Shown one piece after another: positions 26,135-32,851 of a stretch of 64,000 nucleotides of DNA. Under the pieces are notes generated by a model. The model worked only from the letters and a program-made list of their open reading frames with translations, was not told the origin of the DNA and did not search any database. The position numbers and the translations under genes are program-made. Location: positions 79,315 to 143,314 of the forward strand of contig NZ_FNYL01000020.1 of NCBI RefSeq assembly GCF_900109045.1. Reading direction: 5' to 3'. Source of the DNA: Dyadobacter sp. SG02 (GTDB lineage Bacteria; Bacteroidota; Bacteroidia; Cytophagales; Spirosomataceae). Numbering within the stretch: the stretch's first letter is position 1; each line of letters starts with the position of its first letter.

Positions 26135-27141
26135 AGGTCGCGATACTGTCATCGATAGCGTGGCGCACACCCCCGCGGCAATATGGTCCCTGGGAGCAGG
26201 TGGCATCCTATCTGACGGAAGGATTGGTCGAAAAGGGCATCGATGTAACACTCTTTGCCACAACCGATTCTGTGACGAAGGCCAAATTGAAAGGAACCTG
26301 CACCGCGCCTTACTCGGAAGACAGAGATATTGATCCGAAGGTCGCCGAATGCCTGCATATCAGTCATTTAATGGAAAGTGCAGCCCAATTCGATCTGATC
26401 CATAACCATTTCGACTTCCTGCCGTTGACCTATTCAAAGCTGATCGGAACACCGATGCTGACGACGATCCACGGTTTTTCTTCCCCCAAAATCCTGGAAG
26501 TTTACCAAAAATACAATGCGTCTACCCACTATGCATCTATCAGCAATGCCGATCGCAGCGATAAGCTGGATTACATTTCCACGGTATACAATGGCGTAGA
26601 TGGAAAGGATTTTCCGTTTGAAATGAACCCACAGGATTACCTGCTCTTTTTTGGCCGTATACATCCCGACAAAGGTACGCTCGAAGCCATCCGGATCGCG
26701 CGCCAGGCGGGTAAGGTGCTGCTGATAGCCGGCCTGATTCAGGATGATGCCTATTTTGAACAGAAGATCCAGCCCTGCATTGATGACAGGTCGGTATTTT
26801 ATATTGGTAACGTCGGGTCGGGAGAACGCAGAACTTTGCTCGGAAAAGCCCTGGCACTGCTCCATCCGATCCAGTTCGACGAACCCTTCGGATTAAGTGT
26901 GGCGGAATCCATGTTCTGCGGTACACCCGTAATCGCCTACAACCGGGGCTCGATGTGCGAGTTGATTTCTGACGGAAAAACAGGTTTTTTGGTAAACACC
27001 ATGGACGAAGCCGTGCAGGCGGTCGAAAAGATCGGCAGGATCGACCGGCAGGAATGCCGCCAATGGGCGAAGGCGATGTTTTCGAAAGAGAAGATGGTCG
27101 AGAACTATCTGAATGTGTATGATCAGATACTCAGCCGCTAG
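26131..27141 (+). CDS. GT4 glycosyltransferase
   Basis: 336 residues, GT-B fold. Features: PRQYGPWEQVASYLTEGLVEKGIDVTLFATTDS at the start, SISNADR in the middle, FFGRIHPDKGTLEAIRIARQAGK at the start of the C-terminal domain, and DEPFGLSVAESMFCGTPVIAYNRGSMCELI for the donor site. Its ATG overlaps the stop of the preceding GT4 by 4 bp, so the two are translated together and likely build the same glycan. It converges on the GH130 gene with a 4-bp overlap of the ends. Confidence 0.92.
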   Translation: MKVAILSSIAWRTPPRQYGPWEQVASYLTEGLVEKGIDVTLFATTDSVTKAKLKGTCTAPYSEDRDIDPKVAECLHISHLMESAAQFDLIHNHFDFLPLTYSKLIGTPMLTTIHGFSSPKILEVYQKYNASTHYASISNADRSDKLDYISTVYNGVDGKDFPFEMNPQDYLLFFGRIHPDKGTLEAIRIARQAGKVLLIAGLIQDDAYFEQKIQPCIDDRSVFYIGNVGSGERRTLLGKALALLHPIQFDEPFGLSVAESMFCGTPVIAYNRGSMCELISDGKTGFLVNTMDEAVQAVEKIGRIDRQECRQWAKAMFSKEKMVENYLNVYDQILSR

Positions 27142-28610
27142 CTACGGGTGACTGTTAGCTCTTCCAATAGCCCGCTGAGGTTAACCACCGCATAAGTAGA
27201 TGCGTAATCGGAAGTGGCGTAAGGGATGATCAGACTATTATGATGTATGAACGCGCCGCAGGAATACACCACGTTGGGCACGTAGCCGTCCCGCTCTGTT
27301 CCGCTGGGGATAAGTAGCGGGCGATCAAGACGTCCTATTTCATTTTCGGGGTTTTCCAACTCAAAAAGGGAGGCTCCCAGCACATATTCGCGCATGGGCC
27401 CTACGCCGTGGGTTAGAACCAGCCAACCCGCCTCGGTCTCAATCGGCGAGCCGCAATTCCCGATCTGAACGAACTCCCACGGGTATTTCGGCGCCTGGAT
27501 CAAAACAGCGTTTCGCCAAACGCTGATATTGTCAGAGTAAGCGATGTAGTTGTTAACCCCGTCGATCCGGCAAAGCATGGCATATTTCCCATTGATTTTC
27601 CGGGGAAAAAGCGCCATTCCCTTGTTTTGTGCGATTTCTCCGTGTAGCGGCAATACTTTGAAATGATAAAAATCCTTGGTTTTCAATAATTTAGGCAAAA
27701 TATTGATCCCATCGTAGGCCGTATAAGTAGCATAGTAGATTTGCTGTTGCTTCTCATCGGTGAAGCAGACGAACCTGGCGTCTTCAATGCCCCTTTTTTC
27801 CGTGTCGGCAATGGGAAAGATGACGCGCTCGGAAATGTCGGTATCCAAAGAAAAATCCATTTCGTAATGCGAAGATGCCAGCCACATTATTTCGCGCAAA
27901 AACAGTTCGGCAGCCGTGTCCATTCCGGGCAGTCTTCTGGTTTCGTCGACATACCGTTTCAGCTCTTCATAGGTAAAAGTCTCGGTAAGCTTTGCTTCGA
28001 CAGCCGGGTAAGCCAGGTTATTGAAGTCCTGCATTTCACCTAATTTCAGCAAGAAAGAAGCCTTTTTGTATACGTGATTACGCACATGCTCGGGAGAGTC
28101 AAGCAACCGCCCGGGCTTATCGACGGTAATGTGATCGTTCTGGTCGATGAGCGCGGACCGGAAAACGATCGAAGAGATGTGGCCTTCACCGGTAGCCCGA
28201 AAGCTGAGGATAATCCGTGTTTCGCCCGGCTCGGTACCCGACTGATCCGGGTCGGCAACGATGGACGGATTGAAAAAAGCAGCGGCCTCGATCGAATACT
28301 CCATGGTAAAGTATGCGCCGATCAGCAGCCGTTGGTTAGTTTCCAGGTCCTGCGGGTCGATTTCCATCAAACGCAGTAACCGGATCAACTTTTGAAAGTG
28401 TCGTTCAAATACCCTAAGAATATTGCGGTGCCGTTTGGCATATTTTCTCAGGACATTGTTCAGCTGCTGAATTTGACTGCTTTCGTCCAGCGCGAGGACA
28501 GCCGAGATCAGCTGTCTGCCCCTGTCGTCGCCGTTGTAGAGAAACCGCGCGATGACGCGGCTGGAATCGGGTTGGAAAATAACGTCCTTTCGTACAAGCT
28601 GCGCTGCCAT
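27138..28610 (-). CDS. GH130-family glycosidase or phosphorylase
   Basis: 490 residues, longer than the typical 320-350 of GH130 because of a helical N-terminal half (about 1-170). The five-bladed propeller residues of the family are visible: ISFRATGEGHISSIVFRSALI, GIEDARFVCFTDEKQQ with the key E-D-A-R, NKGMALFPRKINGKYAMLCRIDG and NCGSPIETEAGWLVLTHGVG. GH130 enzymes phosphorolyse or hydrolyse beta-mannosides. It starts 9 bp after the acyltransferase stop and converges on two GT4 genes, so synthesis and trimming of one mannose-containing glycan is a fair guess. Confidence 0.86.
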   Translation of the reverse strand: MAAQLVRKDVIFQPDSSRVIARFLYNGDDRGRQLISAVLALDESSQIQQLNNVLRKYAKRHRNILRVFERHFQKLIRLLRLMEIDPQDLETNQRLLIGAYFTMEYSIEAAAFFNPSIVADPDQSGTEPGETRIILSFRATGEGHISSIVFRSALIDQNDHITVDKPGRLLDSPEHVRNHVYKKASFLLKLGEMQDFNNLAYPAVEAKLTETFTYEELKRYVDETRRLPGMDTAAELFLREIMWLASSHYEMDFSLDTDISERVIFPIADTEKRGIEDARFVCFTDEKQQQIYYATYTAYDGINILPKLLKTKDFYHFKVLPLHGEIAQNKGMALFPRKINGKYAMLCRIDGVNNYIAYSDNISVWRNAVLIQAPKYPWEFVQIGNCGSPIETEAGWLVLTHGVGPMREYVLGASLFELENPENEIGRLDRPLLIPSGTERDGYVPNVVYSCGAFIHHNSLIIPYATSDYASTYAVVNLSGLLEELTVTRS

Positions 28611-28619
28611 GGAGGTTGA

Positions 28620-29546
28620 TTAAGATGCGTGGATAGCCGTAGTTGCCTGAGCTTTCCAACGGTTGTGTGACCATAGCCAGTAACTTGGAGCGAGGCTGAT
28701 GCTTTTTTCCAGAATGCGGTAGTAAGCCTTCGTAATGCTCATCGGCACCACGCGGTCGGTATTTTCCATCACCCGGAAGGTGAATTCGTAGCTGAACTGT
28801 GCGTTTTTTCGGGATTCCACATACACGACCGCCGCGTCGGACGATGCCGCCATTCTTTCCCCGCCGATTTGAACGGCGGTGTCCTGGTCCAGGAACGGGA
28901 TACGGAATTTGTCATTGCCGGGGGCAGGGCGCTGGTCCGCTATCACGACCAGCAGATTCGGGATCGCAGTTTGCCGCAATAGCGACAATGCCTGGCGGTA
29001 AAAACCTTTTTTTGGAATCAGCCTTACACCCATAAATGATCGCAGCCTGATCATCAGCCGGTCTAATGGGCCACTTTTGATGGGCGAATACGCCGTATAG
29101 ACCTGATAGTTTGTCACCTGCGGCAGGTTGATCAGATACTCCCAGTTCCCGTAATGCGAGGCAAATACGATAACCGGCCGACCGTCCTGGTACAATTTTT
29201 CCAAAACCTCGGGATTAGTGTAAGTGGCGAGTCGCTTTCTGAGAACGGAAGGAGCGAGGTAAAACAAAAATGGTTCGAGCAGTAAGTCGCTCATATGACG
29301 GTAGTAACCCCGCATAAGATCACGAATCTCGCCTGCCGACTTCATCGGAAAAGAGCTAGTCAGATTTTTCCGGATAACAGCTTTCCGGTATTTCAACACG
29401 AACCGGAGCGATACGAAAAGTAAAAATGACAAGATCTTCGTAGACCCCATCAGGCATTTACCCAAAAGTGTCGAGAGTATCCTGCCGGGCAACCGGGCGA
29501 TCGTTTGCCACCAGGGCCTGGAAAGTGGAGTAGGGGTAGCGTTCAT
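28620..29546 (-). CDS. LpxL/HtrB-family lysophospholipid acyltransferase
   Basis: 308 residues from the ATG at 29546; a TTG at 29567 is in frame but unnecessary. An N-terminal membrane helix (ILSFLLFVSLRFVLKY) is followed by FASHYGNWEYLINLPQV with the catalytic H-x4-E pattern (H-Y-G-N-W-E) of lipid-A late acyltransferases. Also KGFYRQALSLL and VVIADQRPAPGNDKFRIPFL, typical of LpxL/LpxM. It should add an acyl chain to lipid A or a related glycolipid at the inner membrane. Followed 9 bp later by the GH130 gene; preceded by the cold-shock gene and its terminator. Confidence 0.88.
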   Translation of the reverse strand: MNATPTPLSRPWWQTIARLPGRILSTLLGKCLMGSTKILSFLLFVSLRFVLKYRKAVIRKNLTSSFPMKSAGEIRDLMRGYYRHMSDLLLEPFLFYLAPSVLRKRLATYTNPEVLEKLYQDGRPVIVFASHYGNWEYLINLPQVTNYQVYTAYSPIKSGPLDRLMIRLRSFMGVRLIPKKGFYRQALSLLRQTAIPNLLVVIADQRPAPGNDKFRIPFLDQDTAVQIGGERMAASSDAAVVYVESRKNAQFSYEFTFRVMENTDRVVPMSITKAYYRILEKSISLAPSYWLWSHNRWKAQATTAIHAS

Positions 29547-29560
29547 TGGAAATACGGTCA

Positions 29561-29590
29561 AAAACAAAAAATCCTCCCGTTGAGGAGGAT
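29561..29590 (-). terminator. Intrinsic terminator of the cold-shock gene
   Basis: Stem ATCCTCC (29571-29577) with GGAGGAT (29584-29590), loop CGTTGA, and a T-rich tail on the minus strand (29561-29570). It lies 25 bp after the cold-shock stop and just before the start of the acyltransferase gene. Confidence 0.8.
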
Positions 29591-29614
29591 CTTGCTGCTT
29601 GCATGTATGGTTGA

Positions 29615-29806
29615 TCAGATAATGTTTACATTAACTGCATTCAGGCCTTTTCTTCCTTCTTCAACTTCATAAGACACACTGTCATTTTCGCGAATGTCAT
29701 CGTTGAGACCTGACGTGTGTACAAAAACATCATCTCCGCCATTTTCCGGAGCAATGAAACCAAATCCTTTGGTCTCATTAAAAAACTTAACTGTTCCTTT
29801 ATTCAT
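29615..29806 (-). CDS. Cold-shock domain protein (CspA family)
   Basis: 63 residues, the standard size of a single cold-shock domain. The RNA-binding motifs RNP1 (KGFGFI) and RNP2 (VFVHT) are exact, as is the opening GTVKFFNETKGFGFI. These small beta-barrels bind single-stranded RNA and DNA and melt RNA structures in cold or stress. The gene has its own promoter box (29829-29836) and terminator, so it is monocistronic. Long A+T leader with a TTGTCAAA/TTTGACAA inverted repeat. Confidence 0.95.
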   Translation of the reverse strand: MNKGTVKFFNETKGFGFIAPENGGDDVFVHTSGLNDDIRENDSVSYEVEEGRKGLNAVNVNII

Positions 29807-29828
29807 AACATTATTTTAAAATATTTGT

Positions 29829-29836
29829 CAAATGTA
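29829..29836 (-). promoter_or_regulatory. -7 promoter box of the cold-shock gene
   Basis: On the minus strand TACATTTG fits TAnnTTTG exactly, 23 bp before the ATG at 29806, with a TTG at 29851-29853 upstream, somewhat closer than the usual spacing. The box overlaps an inverted repeat TTGTCAAA (29825-29832) / TTTGACAA (29846-29853), which might bind a regulator. Confidence 0.4.
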
Positions 29837-29949
29837 AAATAATATTTTGACAATAAAAAGGAAATTAAAGATATTTAGAATAATATTTCATTTTTAGTTC
29901 TAACAACGCCTGGGGCCCCTCTGTTGCCGGGGTACAACACCAGCCATAT

Positions 29950-30135
29950 TCAGTTAACTCCTGCCGCCGAGATCTCCCTTTCAAAGAACGCATATTCCTT
30001 CTCCGACCCATCCACATCCCGACAGTAATATATCCTGTCGTAATACCGGCGGATTATCAGTTTCCTGGACGGATTGATTTTAGCGTATACTTGCTGGCCA
30101 TCAATGTATTTGCTATCGAGAATTGGCTGTTTCAT
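29950..30135 (-). CDS. Short conserved-looking protein, unknown
   Basis: 61 residues, strongly basic and aromatic (SRKLIIRRYYDRIYYCRDVD), reading as a short beta-meander with an acidic end (EKEYAFFEREI). The codon use is ordinary and the ATG overlaps the previous small gene by 4 bp, a sign of a real coupled pair. No motif recognised. It has no neighbours other than the coupled gene that could hint at a role. Confidence 0.6.
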   Translation of the reverse strand: MKQPILDSKYIDGQQVYAKINPSRKLIIRRYYDRIYYCRDVDGSEKEYAFFEREISAAGVN

Positions 30136-30290
30136 CTTCCAATGCCTCCCTGCATACCGGTCAGTTTTTGGCCTCTTTCCACTATTCTCCGAACCCTGTA
30201 TCCCGCTTTTTGAGGGCTGAACAATGCTTCAACTGCGACAAAAAACGAGGTCAGCATTTCCCACCCAGACATTAATTTTCCAGTTTTCAT
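30132..30290 (-). CDS. Small protein coupled to the 61-residue gene
   Basis: 52 residues from the ATG at 30290 (MKTGKLMSGWEMLTSFFVAVEALFSPQ); an earlier in-frame start at 30437 adds a stretch that reads as non-coding. An amphipathic helix is followed by a basic tail (RVRRIVERGQKLTGMQ). Its stop overlaps the ATG of the next small gene (ATGA, 30132-30135). Unknown function. Confidence 0.45.
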   Translation of the reverse strand: MKTGKLMSGWEMLTSFFVAVEALFSPQKAGYRVRRIVERGQKLTGMQGGIGR

Positions 30291-30923
30291 AATTGATTTA
30301 AATTTGACAAATGGCATTTCAGTCGATTCCGGCCTCAACGCGTGCGCCTCGGACCGCGGTATACGACTTATGGCAAATGTCGACAAGCAGGTGTGCAGAC
30401 ATGTTACACATGAAAGCCTAAAAGTTACAGTTTTCACTGATTGTCCGTTGGTACAACCCGAAATCTGATCTAAGCCTTCAAAATGGAAAGGGACGTGGTT
30501 TTACCGTTAAATAAATATAGAAATAGTTTATATAACTTAATTTAGATTTAGAACTACTTTTATGCCAGTTCATTACAATCTCCAACGCACATCAGTACAC
30601 AGGTCAGTTGCAACGGCAATTGGAACGACGTGTGTTTTTACAGTGAAGTAACCCCGCCAGCGGTAGGGGATTACTGAATCGTTTTCCGCAGGATTATCCA
30701 GGACACGGAAATCGTATATAGTGGTACGTTCGTTAGTTTTCGCGTATACCGGTTTGCCGTTTGCCCCAATCACGAGTGTCGTGCAGGAAGTAAAATAGCC
30801 TGGCACGTTAAGTCATGCTTTTTCCAAAAATCGGTACGCAGAGCCGTGGGAAAAGTACGCGTCTGCTGTGCAGGAACATCCTCAATTCAGTTCAACGATC
30901 ACATTAATCAAACAAATCATCCC
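30291..30923. other. Gap with only doubtful small frames
   Basis: About 630 bp. It holds one doubtful frame (30573-30806) and an AT-rich stretch at 30490-30560. The leader of the 109-residue gene lies at the right end. No RNA structure or repeat seen. Confidence 0.35.
30573..30806 (-). pseudogene. Doubtful small frame, possibly a gene remnant
   Basis: 77 codons opened only by GTG. The phrase KPVYAKTNERTTIYDF faintly recalls QQVYAKINPSRKLIIR of the 61-residue protein at 29950, so it may be a decayed relative, but similarity over 15 residues proves little. Kept only because it is the only frame in the gap. Confidence 0.22.
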
Positions 30924-31253
30924 ATGCCTTTACAGAAAATCGGTAAAATGAGCCTTAAAAATTCGGGCGGCTTCGTAGCCCGCGTTCAGTTTAGCTATCT
31001 GGACGACAATGGTGAAAAAAAACTGACCGGCCAAAGCGGCGACATCACGCTCGGTTTCACCAAAACGTATGATCCGGGTGAAATGGGCGTACCGGACGGC
31101 TCAATGGTTTACATGCACGTATTCGTCGTTTGGGGCACCGACAACGAGGCAAAACGTGCATTTCTTTACGAAAAGGGCAATGTATCCGTTGCTCACTACA
31201 ATATCAGCGGCACCACGTTGAACAACGACCTGGGGCTTTCTGATATCAGTTAA
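30924..31253 (+). CDS. Small beta-sandwich-like protein upstream of an aerolysin-like gene
   Basis: 109 residues from the ATG at 30924 (MPLQKIGKMSLKNSGGFVAR); the upstream in-frame start at 30846 adds a poor leader. Strand-rich throughout (VARVQFSYLDDNGEKKL, GDITLGFTKTYDPGEMGV, GSMVYMHVFVVWGTDNEAKR), with no cysteine and no signal peptide, like small lectins or membrane-binding beta-sandwiches. A strong terminator separates it from the aerolysin-like gene 138 bp downstream, so the two are neighbours but separate transcripts. Partner or independent protein: undecided. Confidence 0.6.
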   Translation: MPLQKIGKMSLKNSGGFVARVQFSYLDDNGEKKLTGQSGDITLGFTKTYDPGEMGVPDGSMVYMHVFVVWGTDNEAKRAFLYEKGNVSVAHYNISGTTLNNDLGLSDIS

Positions 31254-31287
31254 TTAGCCTTATTCCTCTAAGACGCAAGATATTGAC

Positions 31288-31335
31288 TTGCACAGCCCGG
31301 TTTAAATCGCACGTTTATAAGGGCTGTGCAATTTT
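31288..31335 (+). terminator. Intrinsic terminator after the 109-residue gene
   Basis: A perfect 11-bp stem TTGCACAGCCC (31288-31298) with GGGCTGTGCAA (31321-31331), a 22-nt loop, then TTTT. It ends the transcript of the upstream small gene before the aerolysin-like gene. Confidence 0.82.
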
Positions 31336-31391
31336 ACATAAAAAGGCACTCTGATTTTAATTAGTCCCTCAACACTAAATCATTAAATCCA

Positions 31392-32309
31392 ATGAGTCTG
31401 AAATTCTTAGATAAACAAAGAATTGGTGCCATTATCGTCGATGCTTTTCAGGAACAGCTCAATACCGAGATGGACCCTGCGAACGGACAATGGTTTACCA
31501 ACGGTCCGGGCAACAATGGCGGATTGTATGGTAGCCTGGTCGACGCGCTGGCCTCGTCGCTGGTTTTTCTGCCAAACGAACTCGTTCTGACGCCCCATAA
31601 ACTCGCTGCGGATACGGCCATTATAGATAACCGTAACGGACTGACTCCGAAATCGTCGATCACATTGTCATATTCGACCACCGAAACGACGACAACAACC
31701 CATACCGTATCGAACGCCTTAAAAGTCGGGATCGGCGTGGACATCAAGGCTTCGGCAAAATTCTTCGGGAGCGGTGTCGACATCACAACCAAGATCAGCA
31801 CGGATTACACGTACAGTTGGAGCGACGCGGTCTCCAAAGCGGCGTCGGAAACGAAGCAGTTTTCCCAGACGGTTCCGGTGGAAGTGCCGACGGGCCGGGT
31901 GTATCAGGTGGTACTCACCTGCGACAAAACCGACCTGAACGCACCTTACTATGCGGACGTGACGCTTACCGGCACATCAACCGCCAATTTCGCGAACAAT
32001 GTAAACGGGAAGAACACCTGGGTACTGGATGCGGGCACATTGTGCGAATGGATCAACCGGTCGGGGTCTGCCGGCGGAGAATCTCATATGTACCTGCGCG
32101 ATCCTCAGGTTACAGGCCAGGGCCTTATCCGCATGCGCGGCAGCCTGACCTCCTCCATTACCGCGAATTTCGTCGTGAACACCTACGATATCACGGATAC
32201 TTATAACGCAACTGGCAAAGCCGCCATTGAAAACGACCACCTCTTTGCCGCCAGCGAGCTGGCTTCGCTGAATAGTAAACTTGTTAGCGAAAAAGTGATC
32301 GGGAAGTAA
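31392..32309 (+). CDS. Aerolysin-like (ETX/MTX2-type) pore-forming protein
   Basis: 305 residues, no signal peptide. The core at about 85-190 alternates Ser/Thr and hydrophobics (SSITLSYSTTETTTTTHTVS, then GVDITTKISTDYTYSW, then QTVPVEVPTGRVYQVVLTC), which is the amphipathic beta-hairpin and surrounding strands of the ETX/MTX2 branch of aerolysins. After VPVEVPTGRVYQVVLTCDKT the chain continues as 'apyyadVtLTG', again typical. The N-terminal 80 residues are a helix-rich head for target binding. Members lyse insect or mammalian cells or have unknown roles in non-pathogens. A second small protein precedes it. Ends at a perfect palindromic terminator. Confidence 0.7.
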   Translation: MSLKFLDKQRIGAIIVDAFQEQLNTEMDPANGQWFTNGPGNNGGLYGSLVDALASSLVFLPNELVLTPHKLAADTAIIDNRNGLTPKSSITLSYSTTETTTTTHTVSNALKVGIGVDIKASAKFFGSGVDITTKISTDYTYSWSDAVSKAASETKQFSQTVPVEVPTGRVYQVVLTCDKTDLNAPYYADVTLTGTSTANFANNVNGKNTWVLDAGTLCEWINRSGSAGGESHMYLRDPQVTGQGLIRMRGSLTSSITANFVVNTYDITDTYNATGKAAIENDHLFAASELASLNSKLVSEKVIGK

Positions 32310-32337
32310 TAGGCTGTGGGCCAGAAGTTCAAAACCA

Positions 32338-32372
32338 TAGCCGCACAGCAGATCTGCTGTGCGGCTATTTTC
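32338..32372. terminator. Bidirectional terminator, perfect 32-bp palindrome
   Basis: ATAGCCGCACAGCAGA (32338-32353) and TCTGCTGTGCGGCTAT (32354-32369) are exact reverse complements with no spacer. TTTTC follows on the plus strand and GGTTTTG on the minus strand, so it can stop the aerolysin-like gene (plus) and the RidA gene (minus, stop 32382). Confidence 0.82.
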
Positions 32373-32381
32373 AATGTGTCC

Positions 32382-32759
32382 CTAGCTCGTTGTTAGCTCC
32401 AGACTGGCAGTGGTAGTTAATTCAACGCGCGCTTGTTTGGGCAAACCTGCCACGGCAATACACGTACGGGTGGGAAAGCGGTCAACGAAATAGTTTTGGT
32501 ATACGGCATTCAGTTCGTCGAAATACCGCATATCCGTCAGGTATACCGTCACGCTCACGATGTGGCTGAAAGTCAGGTTGTGTTCATTCAATATCGCCTC
32601 AATATTGGTAAACACCTGCCTTACTTCGTCCTGGAAGGAGGTACTTACCAGCTGTCCGCCGGCAGAGCCGATTTGGCCCGAAATGAACAAGAATCCGTTG
32701 GACACCAATGCTTTTGAAATCGGTACTGCCGGTGCAGCTGCCTTTTCGATTGTACTCAT
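32382..32759 (-). CDS. RidA (YjgF/YER057c/UK114) family protein
   Basis: About 125 residues from the ATG at 32759 (MSTIEKAAAPAVPISKALV); the upstream frame to 32852 is a poor extension. The motifs FLFISGQIGSAGG, FTNIEAILNEHNLTFSHIVSVTVYLTDMRYFDELNAVYQNYF and RTCIAVAGLPKQARVELT are the RidA fold, with the conserved R of RTCIAVAGLP and E of RVEL. RidA clears reactive enamine/imine intermediates, protecting PLP enzymes. Located between an aerolysin-like gene and a secreted glycosidase without obvious link. Confidence 0.9.
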   Translation of the reverse strand: MSTIEKAAAPAVPISKALVSNGFLFISGQIGSAGGQLVSTSFQDEVRQVFTNIEAILNEHNLTFSHIVSVTVYLTDMRYFDELNAVYQNYFVDRFPTRTCIAVAGLPKQARVELTTTASLELTTS

Positions 32760-32851
32760 ATAATAGATTGTTATGGATTTAACACGAATTCGTGCGATGG
32801 CGCAATTTAATAATTCGCACATAGCCCCGCAATGGCGGCGCTTTGCCCGCA

